This document shows positions 8,512-21,189 of a stretch of DNA of 45,946 nucleotides, in pieces. The notes under the pieces were generated by a model. The model was given only the letters and a program-made list of their open reading frames with translations. It was not told where the DNA came from and searched no databases. The stretch spans positions 1 to 45,946 of the forward strand of contig JAQTMN010000019.1 in the NCBI GenBank assembly GCA_028714315.1, given 5' to 3'. Position numbers and translations under genes: made by a program. The stretch comes from Sulfuricella sp. Its GTDB lineage: Bacteria > Pseudomonadota > Gammaproteobacteria > Burkholderiales > Sulfuricellaceae. Every line of letters starts with the position of its first letter. Position 1 is the first letter of the stretch.

Positions 8512-8963
8512 CGGCCCTCCCGAAACAGCATGGCGACGACTTCCGGCGTCAGCAGTTCGTCCACCTCCACCAGCTGCACCAGTTCGCCGGAGCTGATCGT
8601 CACCTTGCCGAGCCAGGGTACACTTTCCGCCTGGATGCCGGGCGCCTGCAGGTCGGCTTCGCGGATAGTCGCGGTTTGGGTGGCTTGCTCGGCGAGCAGG
8701 CCGAGCGGTTTGACGCCGCCGCTGTCGAGGATGTAATTGACCACGATCATGCGGGTGCTGAGCAGCAGCCGGCAGGGCACGCCCAGCGCCAGCGCGGAGA
8801 TATCCAGCACGGGAATCGACATGCCGCGGAAATTGCACAGGCCGGCGACGTAATCCGGCACCGCGGGGATTTTCTTCAGCTTGAGCACCGGCGTGACCTC
8901 GAACACCTCCGCCGCCGGCAGGGCGTAGCGGTCGTCACCGATGGAAAACAGCATGGCCAGCAT
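8508..8963 (-). CDS. wspB: WspB-like CheW coupling protein
   Basis: At 151 residues this is a single CheW domain: LFSIGDDRYALPAAEVFEV at the start, the central VAGLCNFRGMSIPVLDI motif typical of CheW strands, and a C-terminal EVDELLTPEVVAMLF. It should bridge the WspA receptor to WspE, alongside WspD. Translation may start at 8963 or four codons later (MLFSIGDD). Neither has a strong ribosome-binding site, and the wspA stop lies only 8 bases upstream, so re-initiation is likely. Two different CheW proteins per system is normal for Wsp. Confidence 0.88.
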   Translation of the reverse strand: MLAMLFSIGDDRYALPAAEVFEVTPVLKLKKIPAVPDYVAGLCNFRGMSIPVLDISALALGVPCRLLLSTRMIVVNYILDSGGVKPLGLLAEQATQTATIREADLQAPGIQAESVPWLGKVTISSGELVQLVEVDELLTPEVVAMLFREGR

Positions 8964-8971
8964 GGCGTGGA

Positions 8972-11164
8972 TCAGGCCGTTACCCTGAAGTGCGAAACCC
9001 CGCTTTGCAGGTTGTGCGCGGCACCGTTGAGCAGGTCGATGGACTGCCGGGTGTTGCGCAGCGATTCGGCGGTCTGCTGCATGGATTCGTTGAACTGCAT
9101 CATGGTCTGCATGATCTGCTCGGCGCCGCCGGACTGCGCCTGCATGCCCTGGTAGATGGTGTCGAAGCGCGGCGCCAGATTCTGCACCTGGTCGATGACG
9201 GTGCCCAGCTGGCCGGAGATCTGCTTGACGTCGTCCACGTTGCGGCGGATTTCCTCGGAAAACTTGTCCATGCTCATCACGCCCGCCGACACCGCGGACT
9301 GCATTTCCTTCAGCATCTGCTCGATATCCCAGGTGGCGACGGCGGTCTGGTCGGCAAGGCGGCGGATTTCCGTCGCCACCACCGAGAAGCCCTTGCCGTA
9401 TTCGCCGGCCTTTTCCGCCTCGATCGCGGCGTTGAGCGAGAGCAGGTTGGTCTGGTCGGCCACCTTGGTGATGGTGGACACCACTGAATTGATGTTGCCC
9501 GCCTTCTCGTTCATCACCGCCAGCTTGGCGACGATCGACCCGGACGCATCCACCAGGCGGCTCATGGTCTGTTCCATGCGCGCCAGCCCGCCCTGCCCTT
9601 CCGCCGCGCGGTGGGCGGTTTCCTCGGCGATGTGGATCGCCTCGTCCATGGTTTTCACCAGCTCGCGCGCGGTGGCGGAAATTTCCTTGGTGGAGGCGGC
9701 GATCTCGTTGGAAGAGGCGGCCTGTTCAGTCATCGTCGCCTCCTGCTGACGCGCCGTCGCGGCGATTTCCGTGGCGGACGAAGTCACCAGGATGCCGGCT
9801 TCCTGCACCTTGGCGAGCAGGGCGGCGAGCTTGTCGATGGTGTGCTGCAAGCCCGATGCCAGCTGCCCGATGCTGTCGTCGCCGTCGAAACCGATTTGCG
9901 CGGTCAGGTCGCCATCGCGCACCTGCATCACCGCTTCGAGCAGGACGTCCACCTTGTCCTTGAGCACGATGTTGAACTTGACCAGCGACTCCTCGGCCTC
10001 TTTGCGCGCGGTGATGTCCTCGATCATGCCGACGAAGAAATTCTTGCCGTCGAGCCTGACTTCGCTCACCAGCAGTTTGATCGGAAAAACTTCCCCGTTC
10101 TTGCGCTGCCCGGTCACTTCCCGTCCGACGCCGAGGATTTTACGTTCCCCGGTGCGCCGGTAATTGTCCAGGTAACCGTCGTGGCCTTCGCGATAGGGAC
10201 TGGGCATCAGCAAGCTGACGTTGTGGCCGACCATCTCGGCGACGGAATAGCCGAACAGGTTGCACACCGCCGGGTTGACGGTTTCGACGATGCCATTGGG
10301 CGCGATGGTGATGATGCCGAGCATGGCGGTATTCTGCACCGCCTCCATCCGCGCCTGGTTCTCGTTGATTTCGGCGACGTGCTCGTCCAGCTTCTGCGCC
10401 ATGTGGTTGAACGCCGCGGCGACCTGGCCGATTTCGTTTTCGCTCGGGTTGTCGACGCGCGCCGAAGTCTCGCCGGCGGCGAGCCGGCCGGTCGCGGCCA
10501 CGATCTCGTCCAGCGGACGCCCGACGGCGCGGATCACCAGGAAGCCGGCAAAAAGGATGATGCCGAGGCCGAACAGTCCGGTCAGGATCAGACGCCCGCG
10601 CGCCGTGACGAAACGCGTCTGGTTGTCGGAAAACTCGTTCCGGCTGTGTTTGTTGCCCAATTCGGTGAGCGCATCCGCGCTGGTCTTCATGCGGTTGAAT
10701 GCCGCCGCCGCGGTGTCGTGGTAAATCGACGCCGCCTGCTCCCGCTTGCCGGCGCGCAACGCGGCCAGTGCCGGCCACAGCCCCGCATCGAGCCACCTGG
10801 CGCGGGCCGCGTCGAAATCCTTGGCCAGCTCCTTTTCCTCGTCGGTGCGCAGCGAGCCGCGGAAAATCTTCCATTCCCGGTCGATCAGCGCAACGTTCTT
10901 CTCCGCCGCCTCGGTGCCGGCCGTGGCGGCCTCGGCCGAAGCCGCGCCCGCCAGGAGTTCGGTGAACATCACCCGGTTGTCGAGCAGGGCTTCGTTGACG
11001 CCGGCAAGGCTGGCGAGGGGAACGAAGCTCTCCTGATACAGGCGCCCCGCCGACTCGTTGGTGCGGTTGAGGGCATCGAGGGCGCCCACCGCCATGCCGA
11101 TGAGCAGCACCGCGGTAAACCCCATGATGGCAAACAACTGGGTTTTTATTTTCAGGTTTTTCAT
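8972..11164 (-). CDS. wspA: WspA-like chemoreceptor with an added FixL-type PAS domain
   Basis: The 730-residue protein has TM1 (about 10-29), a periplasmic four-helix-bundle sensor (30-190), TM2 (190-212), a HAMP domain (212-262), a PAS domain (about 270-385), a second HAMP-like segment (GDLTAQIGFDGDDSIGQL) and an MCP signalling domain. The signalling tip DQTNLLSLNAAIEAEKAGEY lies near 570-590. The signalling half closely resembles Pseudomonas WspA. The PAS domain is absent from Pseudomonas WspA and resembles FixL: HDGYLDNYRRTG, then GVGREVTGQRKNG and FPIKL, with His328 and Arg348. I chose the ATG at 11164 for the GGGTAGG upstream; an ATG five codons earlier is possible. No CheR-tethering pentapeptide ends the protein. 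It heads the wsp operon, 135 bases after a terminator-like hairpin. Confidence 0.88.
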   Translation of the reverse strand: MKNLKIKTQLFAIMGFTAVLLIGMAVGALDALNRTNESAGRLYQESFVPLASLAGVNEALLDNRVMFTELLAGAASAEAATAGTEAAEKNVALIDREWKIFRGSLRTDEEKELAKDFDAARARWLDAGLWPALAALRAGKREQAASIYHDTAAAAFNRMKTSADALTELGNKHSRNEFSDNQTRFVTARGRLILTGLFGLGIILFAGFLVIRAVGRPLDEIVAATGRLAAGETSARVDNPSENEIGQVAAAFNHMAQKLDEHVAEINENQARMEAVQNTAMLGIITIAPNGIVETVNPAVCNLFGYSVAEMVGHNVSLLMPSPYREGHDGYLDNYRRTGERKILGVGREVTGQRKNGEVFPIKLLVSEVRLDGKNFFVGMIEDITARKEAEESLVKFNIVLKDKVDVLLEAVMQVRDGDLTAQIGFDGDDSIGQLASGLQHTIDKLAALLAKVQEAGILVTSSATEIAATARQQEATMTEQAASSNEIAASTKEISATARELVKTMDEAIHIAEETAHRAAEGQGGLARMEQTMSRLVDASGSIVAKLAVMNEKAGNINSVVSTITKVADQTNLLSLNAAIEAEKAGEYGKGFSVVATEIRRLADQTAVATWDIEQMLKEMQSAVSAGVMSMDKFSEEIRRNVDDVKQISGQLGTVIDQVQNLAPRFDTIYQGMQAQSGGAEQIMQTMMQFNESMQQTAESLRNTRQSIDLLNGAAHNLQSGVSHFRVTA

Positions 11165-11237
11165 CGCGCCTACCCTCATATTTTTTCGTTTCCCGCCGGA
11201 GAAAGCAGTCCATCGGCAACCTTAACCCAGCCCCTCC

Positions 11238-11261
11238 AAAAAATCCAGCGGCACGCCGCTG
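11238..11261 (-). terminator. Intrinsic terminator between cheB and wspA
   Basis: On the minus strand CAGCGGC and GCCGCTG form a 7-bp stem around two bases, followed by GATTTTTT. It lies about 55 bases after the cheB stop and about 75 bases before the wspA start, so it probably separates the cheRB unit from the wsp operon. No convincing wspA promoter is visible in the remaining spacer. Confidence 0.6.
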
Positions 11262-11315
11262 TGGTGGCCTCGCTGCCGGTGCGCGGGACCGTCCCTGGTA
11301 CCTTTGCTGGTGAGG

Positions 11316-12886
<1,571 letters not shown>

Positions 12887-12935
12887 TTTTTAGTTCCGGG
12901 TCCCGAATCCGAGTGCCAAATCCGGTGCGGGCAAC

Positions 12936-12970
12936 AAAAACCCGGCAGGTCGCCGACCTGCCGGGTTTTT
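12936..12970. terminator. Strong bidirectional intrinsic terminator
   Basis: Arms 12941-12952 and 12954-12965 (CCCGGCAGGTCG and its complement) are flanked by AAAAA and TTTTT, so the hairpin with U-tract works on either strand. It ends the MFS-ssb transcript before cheR. Confidence 0.9.
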
Positions 12971-12998
12971 GTTCGCGCTTTCAGACCCAGGCCATCTC

Positions 12999-13445
12999 TC
13001 AGAACGGAATGTCGTCTTCAAAATTGTCGAAATCGCCGCCGCTCTTGGCCGGCTTCGACGCGCCGCCGCTGGCTGCGGGCTTGTCCACCACTTCGAAGCT
13101 GTTGCCACCGCCGCTGCGGCCGCCGAGCATCTGCATGCGGTCGGCGACGATCTCGGTGGTGTAGCGTTCCTGGCCGTCCTTGTCTTGCCATTTGCGGGTT
13201 TGCAGGCGACCTTCGACATAAACCTGGCTGCCCTTTTTCAGGTACTCGCCGGCAATTTCGGCGAGTTTGCCGAACATCGAAATCCGGTGCCACTCCGTCT
13301 TTTCCTGCTTTTCGCCGTTCTTGTCCTTCCAGCTATCGGTGGTGGCGATGCTGAAATTGCAGATCGCGTCCCCCGACGGCATGTAGCGCATCTCGGGATC
13401 CCTTCCCAGGTTGCCGATAATAATTGCCTTGTTCACCGATGCCAT
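12999..13445 (-). CDS. ssb: Single-stranded DNA-binding protein SSB
   Basis: The 148-residue protein has an OB fold over residues 1-110 ([18 protein letters not shown], then [16 protein letters not shown] and [18 protein letters not shown]), a Gly/Ser/Lys-rich flexible tail, and the acidic tip DNFEDDIPF that docks partner repair and replication proteins. It binds single-stranded DNA as a tetramer. Its ATG follows the MFS stop after one base, and GGAGG lies inside the end of that gene, so the two are translationally coupled. uvrA, another DNA-repair gene, is divergent just beyond the transporter. Confidence 0.97.
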   Translation of the reverse strand: MASVNKAIIIGNLGRDPEMRYMPSGDAICNFSIATTDSWKDKNGEKQEKTEWHRISMFGKLAEIAGEYLKKGSQVYVEGRLQTRKWQDKDGQERYTTEIVADRMQMLGGRSGGGNSFEVVDKPAASGGASKPAKSGGDFDNFEDDIPF

Positions 13446-13446
13446 T

Positions 13447-14829
13447 TCACGCTCCTCCCTCGATTAATTTCTCAATGCCTTCCTCGTCCCATCCCGCCAT
13501 TTCCACCTTGAGGTAGGCGGCGCCCTCGGCGGCATCGACCGCCGCCTCGACCACGCCGGACAACCCGATAAGCCGCTGCGCCAACGTGCGCGCCGCCTCG
13601 GCGGTAATGGGCTGGTCGATATGGTACATCCTGGTGCGCACGGCAGGCGGCGTTTTCATGCTGGCCGCCAGCACCAGCCACAGCGCGCTCAATGCCCCGC
13701 CGAACGCGAACACGGCCCACTGGCCGGCGTAGTGGGACAGCAACCCGCCCGCCAAGCCGCCGGTGAACAGGCCGAGCGACTGGGAAGTATTATACACACC
13801 CATCGCGGTGCCTTTCGCCCTTGCCGGCGCGATCTTGGAGATCAGCGAGGGCAGGCTCGCTTCGAGGATGTTGAAGGCGATGAAGAACAGCAGGAGCATC
13901 GCGACGATCCCCCAGAAGTTGTCGATCAACGCCGTCAGCAGCAGTTGCGACGTGAGCAGCAGCGCCACGGCACCGATAAAAACCGGCTTGAGCTTGGCCT
14001 TCTTTTCGCCGTAGATGATCGCCGGCACCATCAGGGTGAACGCCGCCAGCATCACCGGCAGGTAGATTTTCCAGTGCTGCGCTTCCGCCATCCCGCCGCT
14101 CTCCTTGAGGGCGAAGGGGATCACCACGAACATGGCCATCTGCGCGGCATGCAGGGCGAAAATCCCGAAATTCAGGCGCAGCAGCTGGCCGTGGTGCAGC
14201 ACGTCGGAAAGCCGGGCGGGGGCCATTTCCGCGTCGGAGTGGAAATGGCTGGCCTTGGGATCGGGGATGACGGCATAAACCACGCCGAACGCCGCCAGCG
14301 CCAGCCCCCCGGTGAGCGCGAAGATGCCCGGCACGCCGATCACCTGGTACAGCGCCGGGCCGAGCACCATCGAGGCGGCGAACGCCAGGCCGATGGTGGA
14401 GCCGATCATCGCCATCGCCTTGGTGCGGTGCTCTTCGCGGGTCAGGTCGGCGAGCAGCGCGGTCACCGCGGCGGAAATCGCGCCCGCCCCCTGAATCGAG
14501 CGGCCCACGATCACCATGTAGATGTTGCCGGCCGCCGCAGCGACGAAGCTGCCGACCGCGAACAGCAGCAGGCCGAAATAGATCACCCGCTTGCGCCCCC
14601 AGCGGTCGGACGCCATGCCGAACGGCAATTGCAGCATGGCCTGGGTGAGGCCATAGGCGCCGAGCGCGAGGCCGACCAGGGTTTGGTTGTCGCCGCCGGG
14701 CAAGGTGTGGGCATAAATGGCGAACACCGGCAAGATCATGAACATGCCCAACATCCTGAGGCCAAAAATCCCGGCCAACCCCGCGCTGGCGCGAACTTCG
14801 GTGGGAGTCATCTTGTCGGACACATGCAT
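13447..14829 (-). CDS. MFS transporter, YajR-like, with C-terminal ferredoxin-fold domain
   Basis: The 460-residue membrane protein has about 12 transmembrane helices. The MFS motif A is [10 protein letters not shown] (71-80), followed by [15 protein letters not shown] in helix 4. After the last helix, residues about 395-460 ([20 protein letters not shown] onward) form a soluble domain like the YAM domain of E. coli YajR. The substrate of this drug:H+ antiporter group is unknown. The ATG at 14829 has no clear ribosome-binding site; MTPTEV at 14811 is the alternative. The gene forms an operon with ssb and is divergent from uvrA. Confidence 0.85.
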   Translation of the reverse strand: MHVSDKMTPTEVRASAGLAGIFGLRMLGMFMILPVFAIYAHTLPGGDNQTLVGLALGAYGLTQAMLQLPFGMASDRWGRKRVIYFGLLLFAVGSFVAAAAGNIYMVIVGRSIQGAGAISAAVTALLADLTREEHRTKAMAMIGSTIGLAFAASMVLGPALYQVIGVPGIFALTGGLALAAFGVVYAVIPDPKASHFHSDAEMAPARLSDVLHHGQLLRLNFGIFALHAAQMAMFVVIPFALKESGGMAEAQHWKIYLPVMLAAFTLMVPAIIYGEKKAKLKPVFIGAVALLLTSQLLLTALIDNFWGIVAMLLLFFIAFNILEASLPSLISKIAPARAKGTAMGVYNTSQSLGLFTGGLAGGLLSHYAGQWAVFAFGGALSALWLVLAASMKTPPAVRTRMYHIDQPITAEAARTLAQRLIGLSGVVEAAVDAAEGAAYLKVEMAGWDEEGIEKLIEGGA

Positions 14830-14834
14830 ATTAT

Positions 14835-14864
14835 TTGAGTATGAGGGGCGAAATTGCGTATATT
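14835..14864 (+). promoter_or_regulatory. Candidate uvrA promoter
   Basis: TTGAGT (14835-14840) and TATATT (14859-14864) are spaced 18 bases apart, about 30 bases before the uvrA ATG. I see no CTGT-N8-ACAG LexA box in the 65-bp divergent spacer. Confidence 0.45.
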
Positions 14865-14894
14865 AGCAGGTTGCGTTTTATTGTTGAGTACTAA

Positions 14895-17717
<2,823 letters not shown>

Positions 17718-17779
17718 ATGGCGGTTGGTGTGCTATACCTTAAATCTTCTATGTCGAAGAATAATGAAAGGAAGCCGCC

Positions 17780-18118
17780 ATGCACTTGCCGCGCCAGATA
17801 CCGCTCCTTGCGTTCCTCCTGCTCGCTCCCGCCGCCTTCGCCGCGGAGCCGTCGATCAAGATCATTTCCCCGGCGGACGGCGCCAGGCTGGACGCCATGG
17901 CACAGAACAAGCTGGTATACGAAGTGCAGCCCGGCCAGAAGGGCGACCATACCCATCTTTACATGGACGGCAAGGAAACCGCGATCCTGCGCAAACTGAA
18001 GGGCACGGTGACACTGGAAACGATGTCCCCCGGTGACCACGATATCTGCATCAAAGTAGTCAACAAGGCGCACACGCCGGTTGGCGTCGATAAATGTATC
18101 AAGGTAACGGTGCAGTAA
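17780..18118 (+). CDS. Small predicted periplasmic protein of unknown function
   Basis: The 112-residue product has a signal peptide (MHLPRQIPLLAFLLLAPAAF, cleavage after AFA near residue 21) and a compact domain of about 90 residues rich in beta-strand: SIKIISPADGARLDA, then GDHTHLYMDGKE and SPGDHDICIKVVN. The pattern SPxDGAxL...HxHLYxDGK suggests an Ig-like fold, and two HDH/DHTH motifs and two cysteines could contact metal. I do not recognise a named family with confidence. AAAGGAAG precedes the ATG. The membrane-protein gene at 18151 follows 32 bases later and probably shares its transcript. Confidence 0.7.
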   Translation: MHLPRQIPLLAFLLLAPAAFAAEPSIKIISPADGARLDAMAQNKLVYEVQPGQKGDHTHLYMDGKETAILRKLKGTVTLETMSPGDHDICIKVVNKAHTPVGVDKCIKVTVQ

Positions 18119-18150
18119 TTCGCCACGCCGGTTTCGGGAATAAGCCGAAA

Positions 18151-18564
18151 ATGGACTGGCAGAACCTGATCTATGCGCTGGTTCAGGTCGCCCACAATTT
18201 CGGCGCCGCCGCCGTGGTCGGCGGCGCGCTGTTCTCCCTGTGGCCGGCGCGGCAGCCCGCCGAAATCCAGCGCAGGCTGGCCTGGCTGGTGCTCACCGGC
18301 TGGACGGTACAGGGCGTTTCGGGGGGCATATTCGGCGCCGCAAGCTATTTGTTCTACGGCCAGCTCCCCGACATTCACGGCATCGCCATTGCCGCCTTGC
18401 TGATCAAGATCGTATGCGCCATCGCGGGCTTCCTGCTGGCGGCGGCATATCTGCTCAGGGCAGCGGACTGGGATGAGGACGAACGGCGCCGGGCTTGGCG
18501 GGCAACCTTCGGCCTCGGTGCGACGGCGCTCGGCGCCGCGGCTTTCCTGCGCTGGTTCTCCTGA
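18151..18564 (+). CDS. Small integral membrane protein with four predicted helices
   Basis: The 137-residue product starts MDWQNLIYALVQVAHNFG. Its four hydrophobic segments lie near residues 7-28, 42-66, 72-98 and 116-134, joined by short charged loops (WPARQPAEIQRR, RAADWDEDERRRAW). His14 in the first helix and H in the DIHG loop are the only histidines, a pattern seen in some small heme- or copper-related membrane proteins, but that is speculation. I chose the ATG at 18151, with GGGAA upstream; a longer open frame from 18094 starts inside the preceding gene. It is probably co-transcribed with the periplasmic protein gene. Confidence 0.7.
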   Translation: MDWQNLIYALVQVAHNFGAAAVVGGALFSLWPARQPAEIQRRLAWLVLTGWTVQGVSGGIFGAASYLFYGQLPDIHGIAIAALLIKIVCAIAGFLLAAAYLLRAADWDEDERRRAWRATFGLGATALGAAAFLRWFS

Positions 18565-18570
18565 AAAGCA

Positions 18571-18595
18571 AAAAGCCGGGACCAGCCCGGCTTTC
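18571..18595. terminator. Shared terminator for convergent transcripts
   Basis: AAAGCCGGG (18572-18580), loop ACCAG and CCCGGCTTT (18586-18594) form a 9-bp stem. On the minus strand it is followed by TTGCTTTT, closing the ribosomal protein run after rplQ. On the plus strand it closes the membrane-protein transcript. Confidence 0.85.
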
Positions 18596-18614
18596 TCGCG
18601 AATGCAGTCAGCGC

Positions 18615-19010
18615 TTATGCGGCGGTTGTTTCGCCTGCCTGTTCGGCCACTTCCGGACGGTCCATCAGTTCGACGATCGCCATCGGCGCGTTGTCGCCCT
18701 GGCGGAAGCCGCACTTGAGAATGCGCAGGTAGCCGCCGTTGCGGGTCTGATAGCGCGGACCCAGCTCGTCGAACAGCTTGACCACGATATCGCGGTCGCG
18801 CAGCCGGTCGAACGCCAGCCGGCGGTTCGCCAGCGAAGGCTTCTTGCCCAGCGTGATCAGCGGCTCGGCGATGCGGCGCAACTCTTTTGCCTTGGGCAGC
18901 GTGGTGGTGATCGCTTCGTGGCGCAACAGCGAGTTGGCCATGTTGCGCAGCATCGCCAAGCGGTGGCTGCTGGTGCGATTGAGTTTTCTGAGTCCTAAAC
19001 GGTGACGCAT
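18615..19010 (-). CDS. rplQ: 50S ribosomal protein L17
   Basis: The 131-residue product starts [20 protein letters not shown], the L17 hallmark, and contains [17 protein letters not shown] and [14 protein letters not shown]. The C-terminal tail is longer and acidic ([12 protein letters not shown]). L17 sits near the exit-tunnel side of the large subunit. It is the last gene of the alpha cluster, separated from rpoA by 89 bases with two hairpins and closed by the terminator at 18571-18595. Confidence 0.98.
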   Translation of the reverse strand: MRHRLGLRKLNRTSSHRLAMLRNMANSLLRHEAITTTLPKAKELRRIAEPLITLGKKPSLANRRLAFDRLRDRDIVVKLFDELGPRYQTRNGGYLRILKCGFRQGDNAPMAIVELMDRPEVAEQAGETTAA

Positions 19011-19021
19011 GATCTATCCTT

Positions 19022-19072
19022 CCCTTGCATACAATCTTTCATGCGCGTTGGCGCAAGAAAGTCGGAGCACCC
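19022..19072 (-). repeat. Hairpins in the rpoA-rplQ spacer
   Basis: Two inverted repeats lie in the 89-bp spacer: CTTTCATGCGC-GTTG-GCGCAAGAAAG (10 of 11 pairs) and GCACC-CTTGA-GGTGC. No U-tract follows, so they look like mRNA stability or processing structures rather than terminators. Confidence 0.45.
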
Positions 19073-19099
19073 TTGAGGTGCATTCGTATTTAACGAAAC

Positions 19100-20086
19100 T
19101 TATACGCGCTCGCCCAGCCCGATGGGCGGCCAATTTTCCAGCTTCATGCCCAGCGTGAGCCCCTTGGATGCGAGCACGTCCTTGATTTCGTTCAACGACT
19201 TGCGTCCCAGGTTCGGCGTTTTCAGCAGTTCGTTCTCGGTGCGCTGAATCAGGTCACCGATGTAATAAATATTTTCTGCCTTGAGGCAGTTGGCGGAACG
19301 CACCGTCAGTTCCAGGTCGTCCACCGGGCGCAGCAGGATCGGATCGACCTGCGGCGTGCGCGGCGCTTCGATCTCAGCCGGCGTGCCCTTCAGCTCGGCA
19401 AACACCGTAAGCTGGTCAACCAGGATCCGGGCGGCATAACGAATCGCCTCTTCGGGATCGACCACACCGTTGGTTTCGATATCCACCACCAGCTTGTCCA
19501 GGTCAGTGCGCTGCTCGACGCGGGCACTCTCGACCGCATAGCTGACGCGACGCACCGGGCTAAAAGACGCATCCAGTACGATCGAGCCGATGCTGCGCTC
19601 TTCCTCATCCAGACGGCGCGCGCTGACAGGCTGATAACCGCGCCCCTGCTCGATCTTGATTTCCATGCCAAGCTTGCCGCCCTTGGTGATATGGGCAATC
19701 ACGTGCTCCGGGTTGACGATTTCGGCGTCGTGGCCGGTTTCGATGTCGCCGGCGGTGACCACGCCCTCACCCTGCTTGGACAGCAGTAGCGTCGCCTCGG
19801 TCCGGTTGTGCAACTTGAGCGCAATACCCTTGAGGTTGAGCAGGATATCGACCACGTCTTCCTGCACGCCTTCGATGGTGGAATACTCATGCACCACGCC
19901 GTCGATCTTGACTTGGGTGATCGCATAGCCGGGCATGGAGGACAGCAGGATACGGCGCAGGGCATTGCCCAGCGTGTGGCCGTAGCCGCGTTCGAACGGT
20001 TCCATGGAAACGCGTGCGCGCACGGGCGACACCGCTTCGACATCTACAACGCGTGGCTTCAGAAGTTCGGTAGCACTGCTTTGCAT
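19100..20086 (-). CDS. rpoA: RNA polymerase alpha subunit
   Basis: The 328-residue protein has the N-terminal dimerisation domain ([20 protein letters not shown], which nucleates RNAP assembly), a linker near 235-250, and the C-terminal domain with [14 protein letters not shown], whose Arg corresponds to the UP-element contact residue of E. coli alpha, and [15 protein letters not shown]. Length and motifs are normal. It lies between rpsD and rplQ as in other proteobacterial alpha operons. Confidence 0.98.
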   Translation of the reverse strand: MQSSATELLKPRVVDVEAVSPVRARVSMEPFERGYGHTLGNALRRILLSSMPGYAITQVKIDGVVHEYSTIEGVQEDVVDILLNLKGIALKLHNRTEATLLLSKQGEGVVTAGDIETGHDAEIVNPEHVIAHITKGGKLGMEIKIEQGRGYQPVSARRLDEEERSIGSIVLDASFSPVRRVSYAVESARVEQRTDLDKLVVDIETNGVVDPEEAIRYAARILVDQLTVFAELKGTPAEIEAPRTPQVDPILLRPVDDLELTVRSANCLKAENIYYIGDLIQRTENELLKTPNLGRKSLNEIKDVLASKGLTLGMKLENWPPIGLGERV

Positions 20087-20115
20087 GCTGGATCCTCTAT
20101 TAGATTCTAATCAGA

Positions 20116-20742
20116 TTACTTCGAGTACAACTCAACCACGAGGTGTTCGTTGATGGTCGAGGGCAACTCGGCACGCTGCGGCTTGGCCTTGAACACGCCT
20201 TTCAGCGCTTTCACGTCCACTTCGACCCACTCCGGGAAACCGCGCTGTTCGGCAGCCGCGACCGCCGCCTTGATACGCAGCTGGGCCTTCGACTTCTCCG
20301 TAACCTCGATCACATCGCCAGCCTTGACCTGGTACGACGGGATGTTGACGCGGCGGCCATTGACCAGAATGCTGTTGTGGCGCACGACCTGGCGCGCTTC
20401 GCGGTGCGATGCGCCGAAGCCCATGCGGCAGACCACGTTATCCAGGCGGCACTCGAGCAGCTGAAGCAGGCTCTCGCCGGTAACACCCTTGGTGCGGTCG
20501 GCATCGGCATAATAGCCGCGGAACTGTTTCTCCAGAACGCCGTAGATGCGGCGCACCTTCTGCTTCTCGCGCAGCTGCACGCCGTAATCGGACAGGCGCA
20601 CCTGTTTCTGGCCGTGCTGGCCGGGCGCGTAGCTGCGGCGCTCGACGCCGCACTTATCGGTAAAACATTTTTCGCCCTTCAGAAACAGCTTCTCGCCTTC
20701 GCGACGGCACTGACGGCATTTGGGATCAAGATTGACAGCCAA
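20116..20742 (-). CDS. rpsD: 30S ribosomal protein S4, four-cysteine (zinc) form
   Basis: The 208-residue product is a primary 16S rRNA-binding protein that nucleates 30S assembly. The N-terminus contains Cys9, Cys12, Cys26 and Cys31 ([10 protein letters not shown] and EKCFTDKC), the spacing that binds zinc in Thermus S4. E. coli S4 lacks this full set. The S4 RNA-binding domain follows ([20 protein letters not shown], then [20 protein letters not shown]). In E. coli, S4 also represses the alpha operon; I cannot show that here. Gene order rpsK-rpsD-rpoA is standard. Confidence 0.97.
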   Translation of the reverse strand: MAVNLDPKCRQCRREGEKLFLKGEKCFTDKCGVERRSYAPGQHGQKQVRLSDYGVQLREKQKVRRIYGVLEKQFRGYYADADRTKGVTGESLLQLLECRLDNVVCRMGFGASHREARQVVRHNSILVNGRRVNIPSYQVKAGDVIEVTEKSKAQLRIKAAVAAAEQRGFPEWVEVDVKALKGVFKAKPQRAELPSTINEHLVVELYSK

Positions 20743-20775
20743 GGTTTCTCTCCTGCTAAATATGGTCGGCGGCGG

Positions 20776-21165
20776 TTAGATGCGGCGCTTCTTCGGCGGA
20801 CGGCAGCCGTTGTGCGGGACGGGTGTCACGTCGGCAATCGACGTGATCTTGAAGCCGACGGCGTTCAATGCGCGCACGGCGGACTCCCGGCCCGGGCCTG
20901 GGCCCTTGATCCGTACCTCGAGGTTCTTCACGCCGCATTCCTGCGCCGCCTTGCCGGCCGCTTCGGCCGCCACCTGCGCCGCGAACGGCGTGCTCTTGCG
21001 CGAACCGCGGAAGCCGGCGCCGCCGGACGTCGCCCAGCTCAGCGCGTTGCCCTGGCGGTCGGTAATGGTGATGATGGTGTTGTTGAATGACGCATGAACG
21101 TGAGCGATGCCTTCAGCCACATTCTTCTTAACCTTCTTGCGTACCCGGACGTTGGTCTTAGCCAT
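20776..21165 (-). CDS. rpsK: 30S ribosomal protein S11
   Basis: The 129-residue product has the S11 signature [19 protein letters not shown] near its start and the C-terminal [20 protein letters not shown] followed by CRPPKKRRI. It lines the platform of the small subunit near the E site. The N-terminus [19 protein letters not shown] is basic and disordered. It lies 24 bases after rpsM and 33 before rpsD. Confidence 0.98.
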   Translation of the reverse strand: MAKTNVRVRKKVKKNVAEGIAHVHASFNNTIITITDRQGNALSWATSGGAGFRGSRKSTPFAAQVAAEAAGKAAQECGVKNLEVRIKGPGPGRESAVRALNAVGFKITSIADVTPVPHNGCRPPKKRRI

Positions 21166-21189
21166 GATTTATTCCTCTAATGCAGCCGT

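Noticed and set aside
8511-8838. N-terminal extension of wspC to 8838
   Set aside because: The extra 109 residues are an out-of-frame reading of wspB and are Arg/Ala-rich; the GTG at 8511 gives the normal CheR start and a GTGA overlap.
11180-11315. Small protein in the cheB-wspA spacer
   Set aside because: The open frames are fragments of neighbouring shadow frames and overlap a terminator hairpin, with no ribosome-binding site.
14830-14894. LexA (SOS) box upstream of uvrA
   Set aside because: No CTGT-N8-ACAG or close variant is visible in the divergent spacer.
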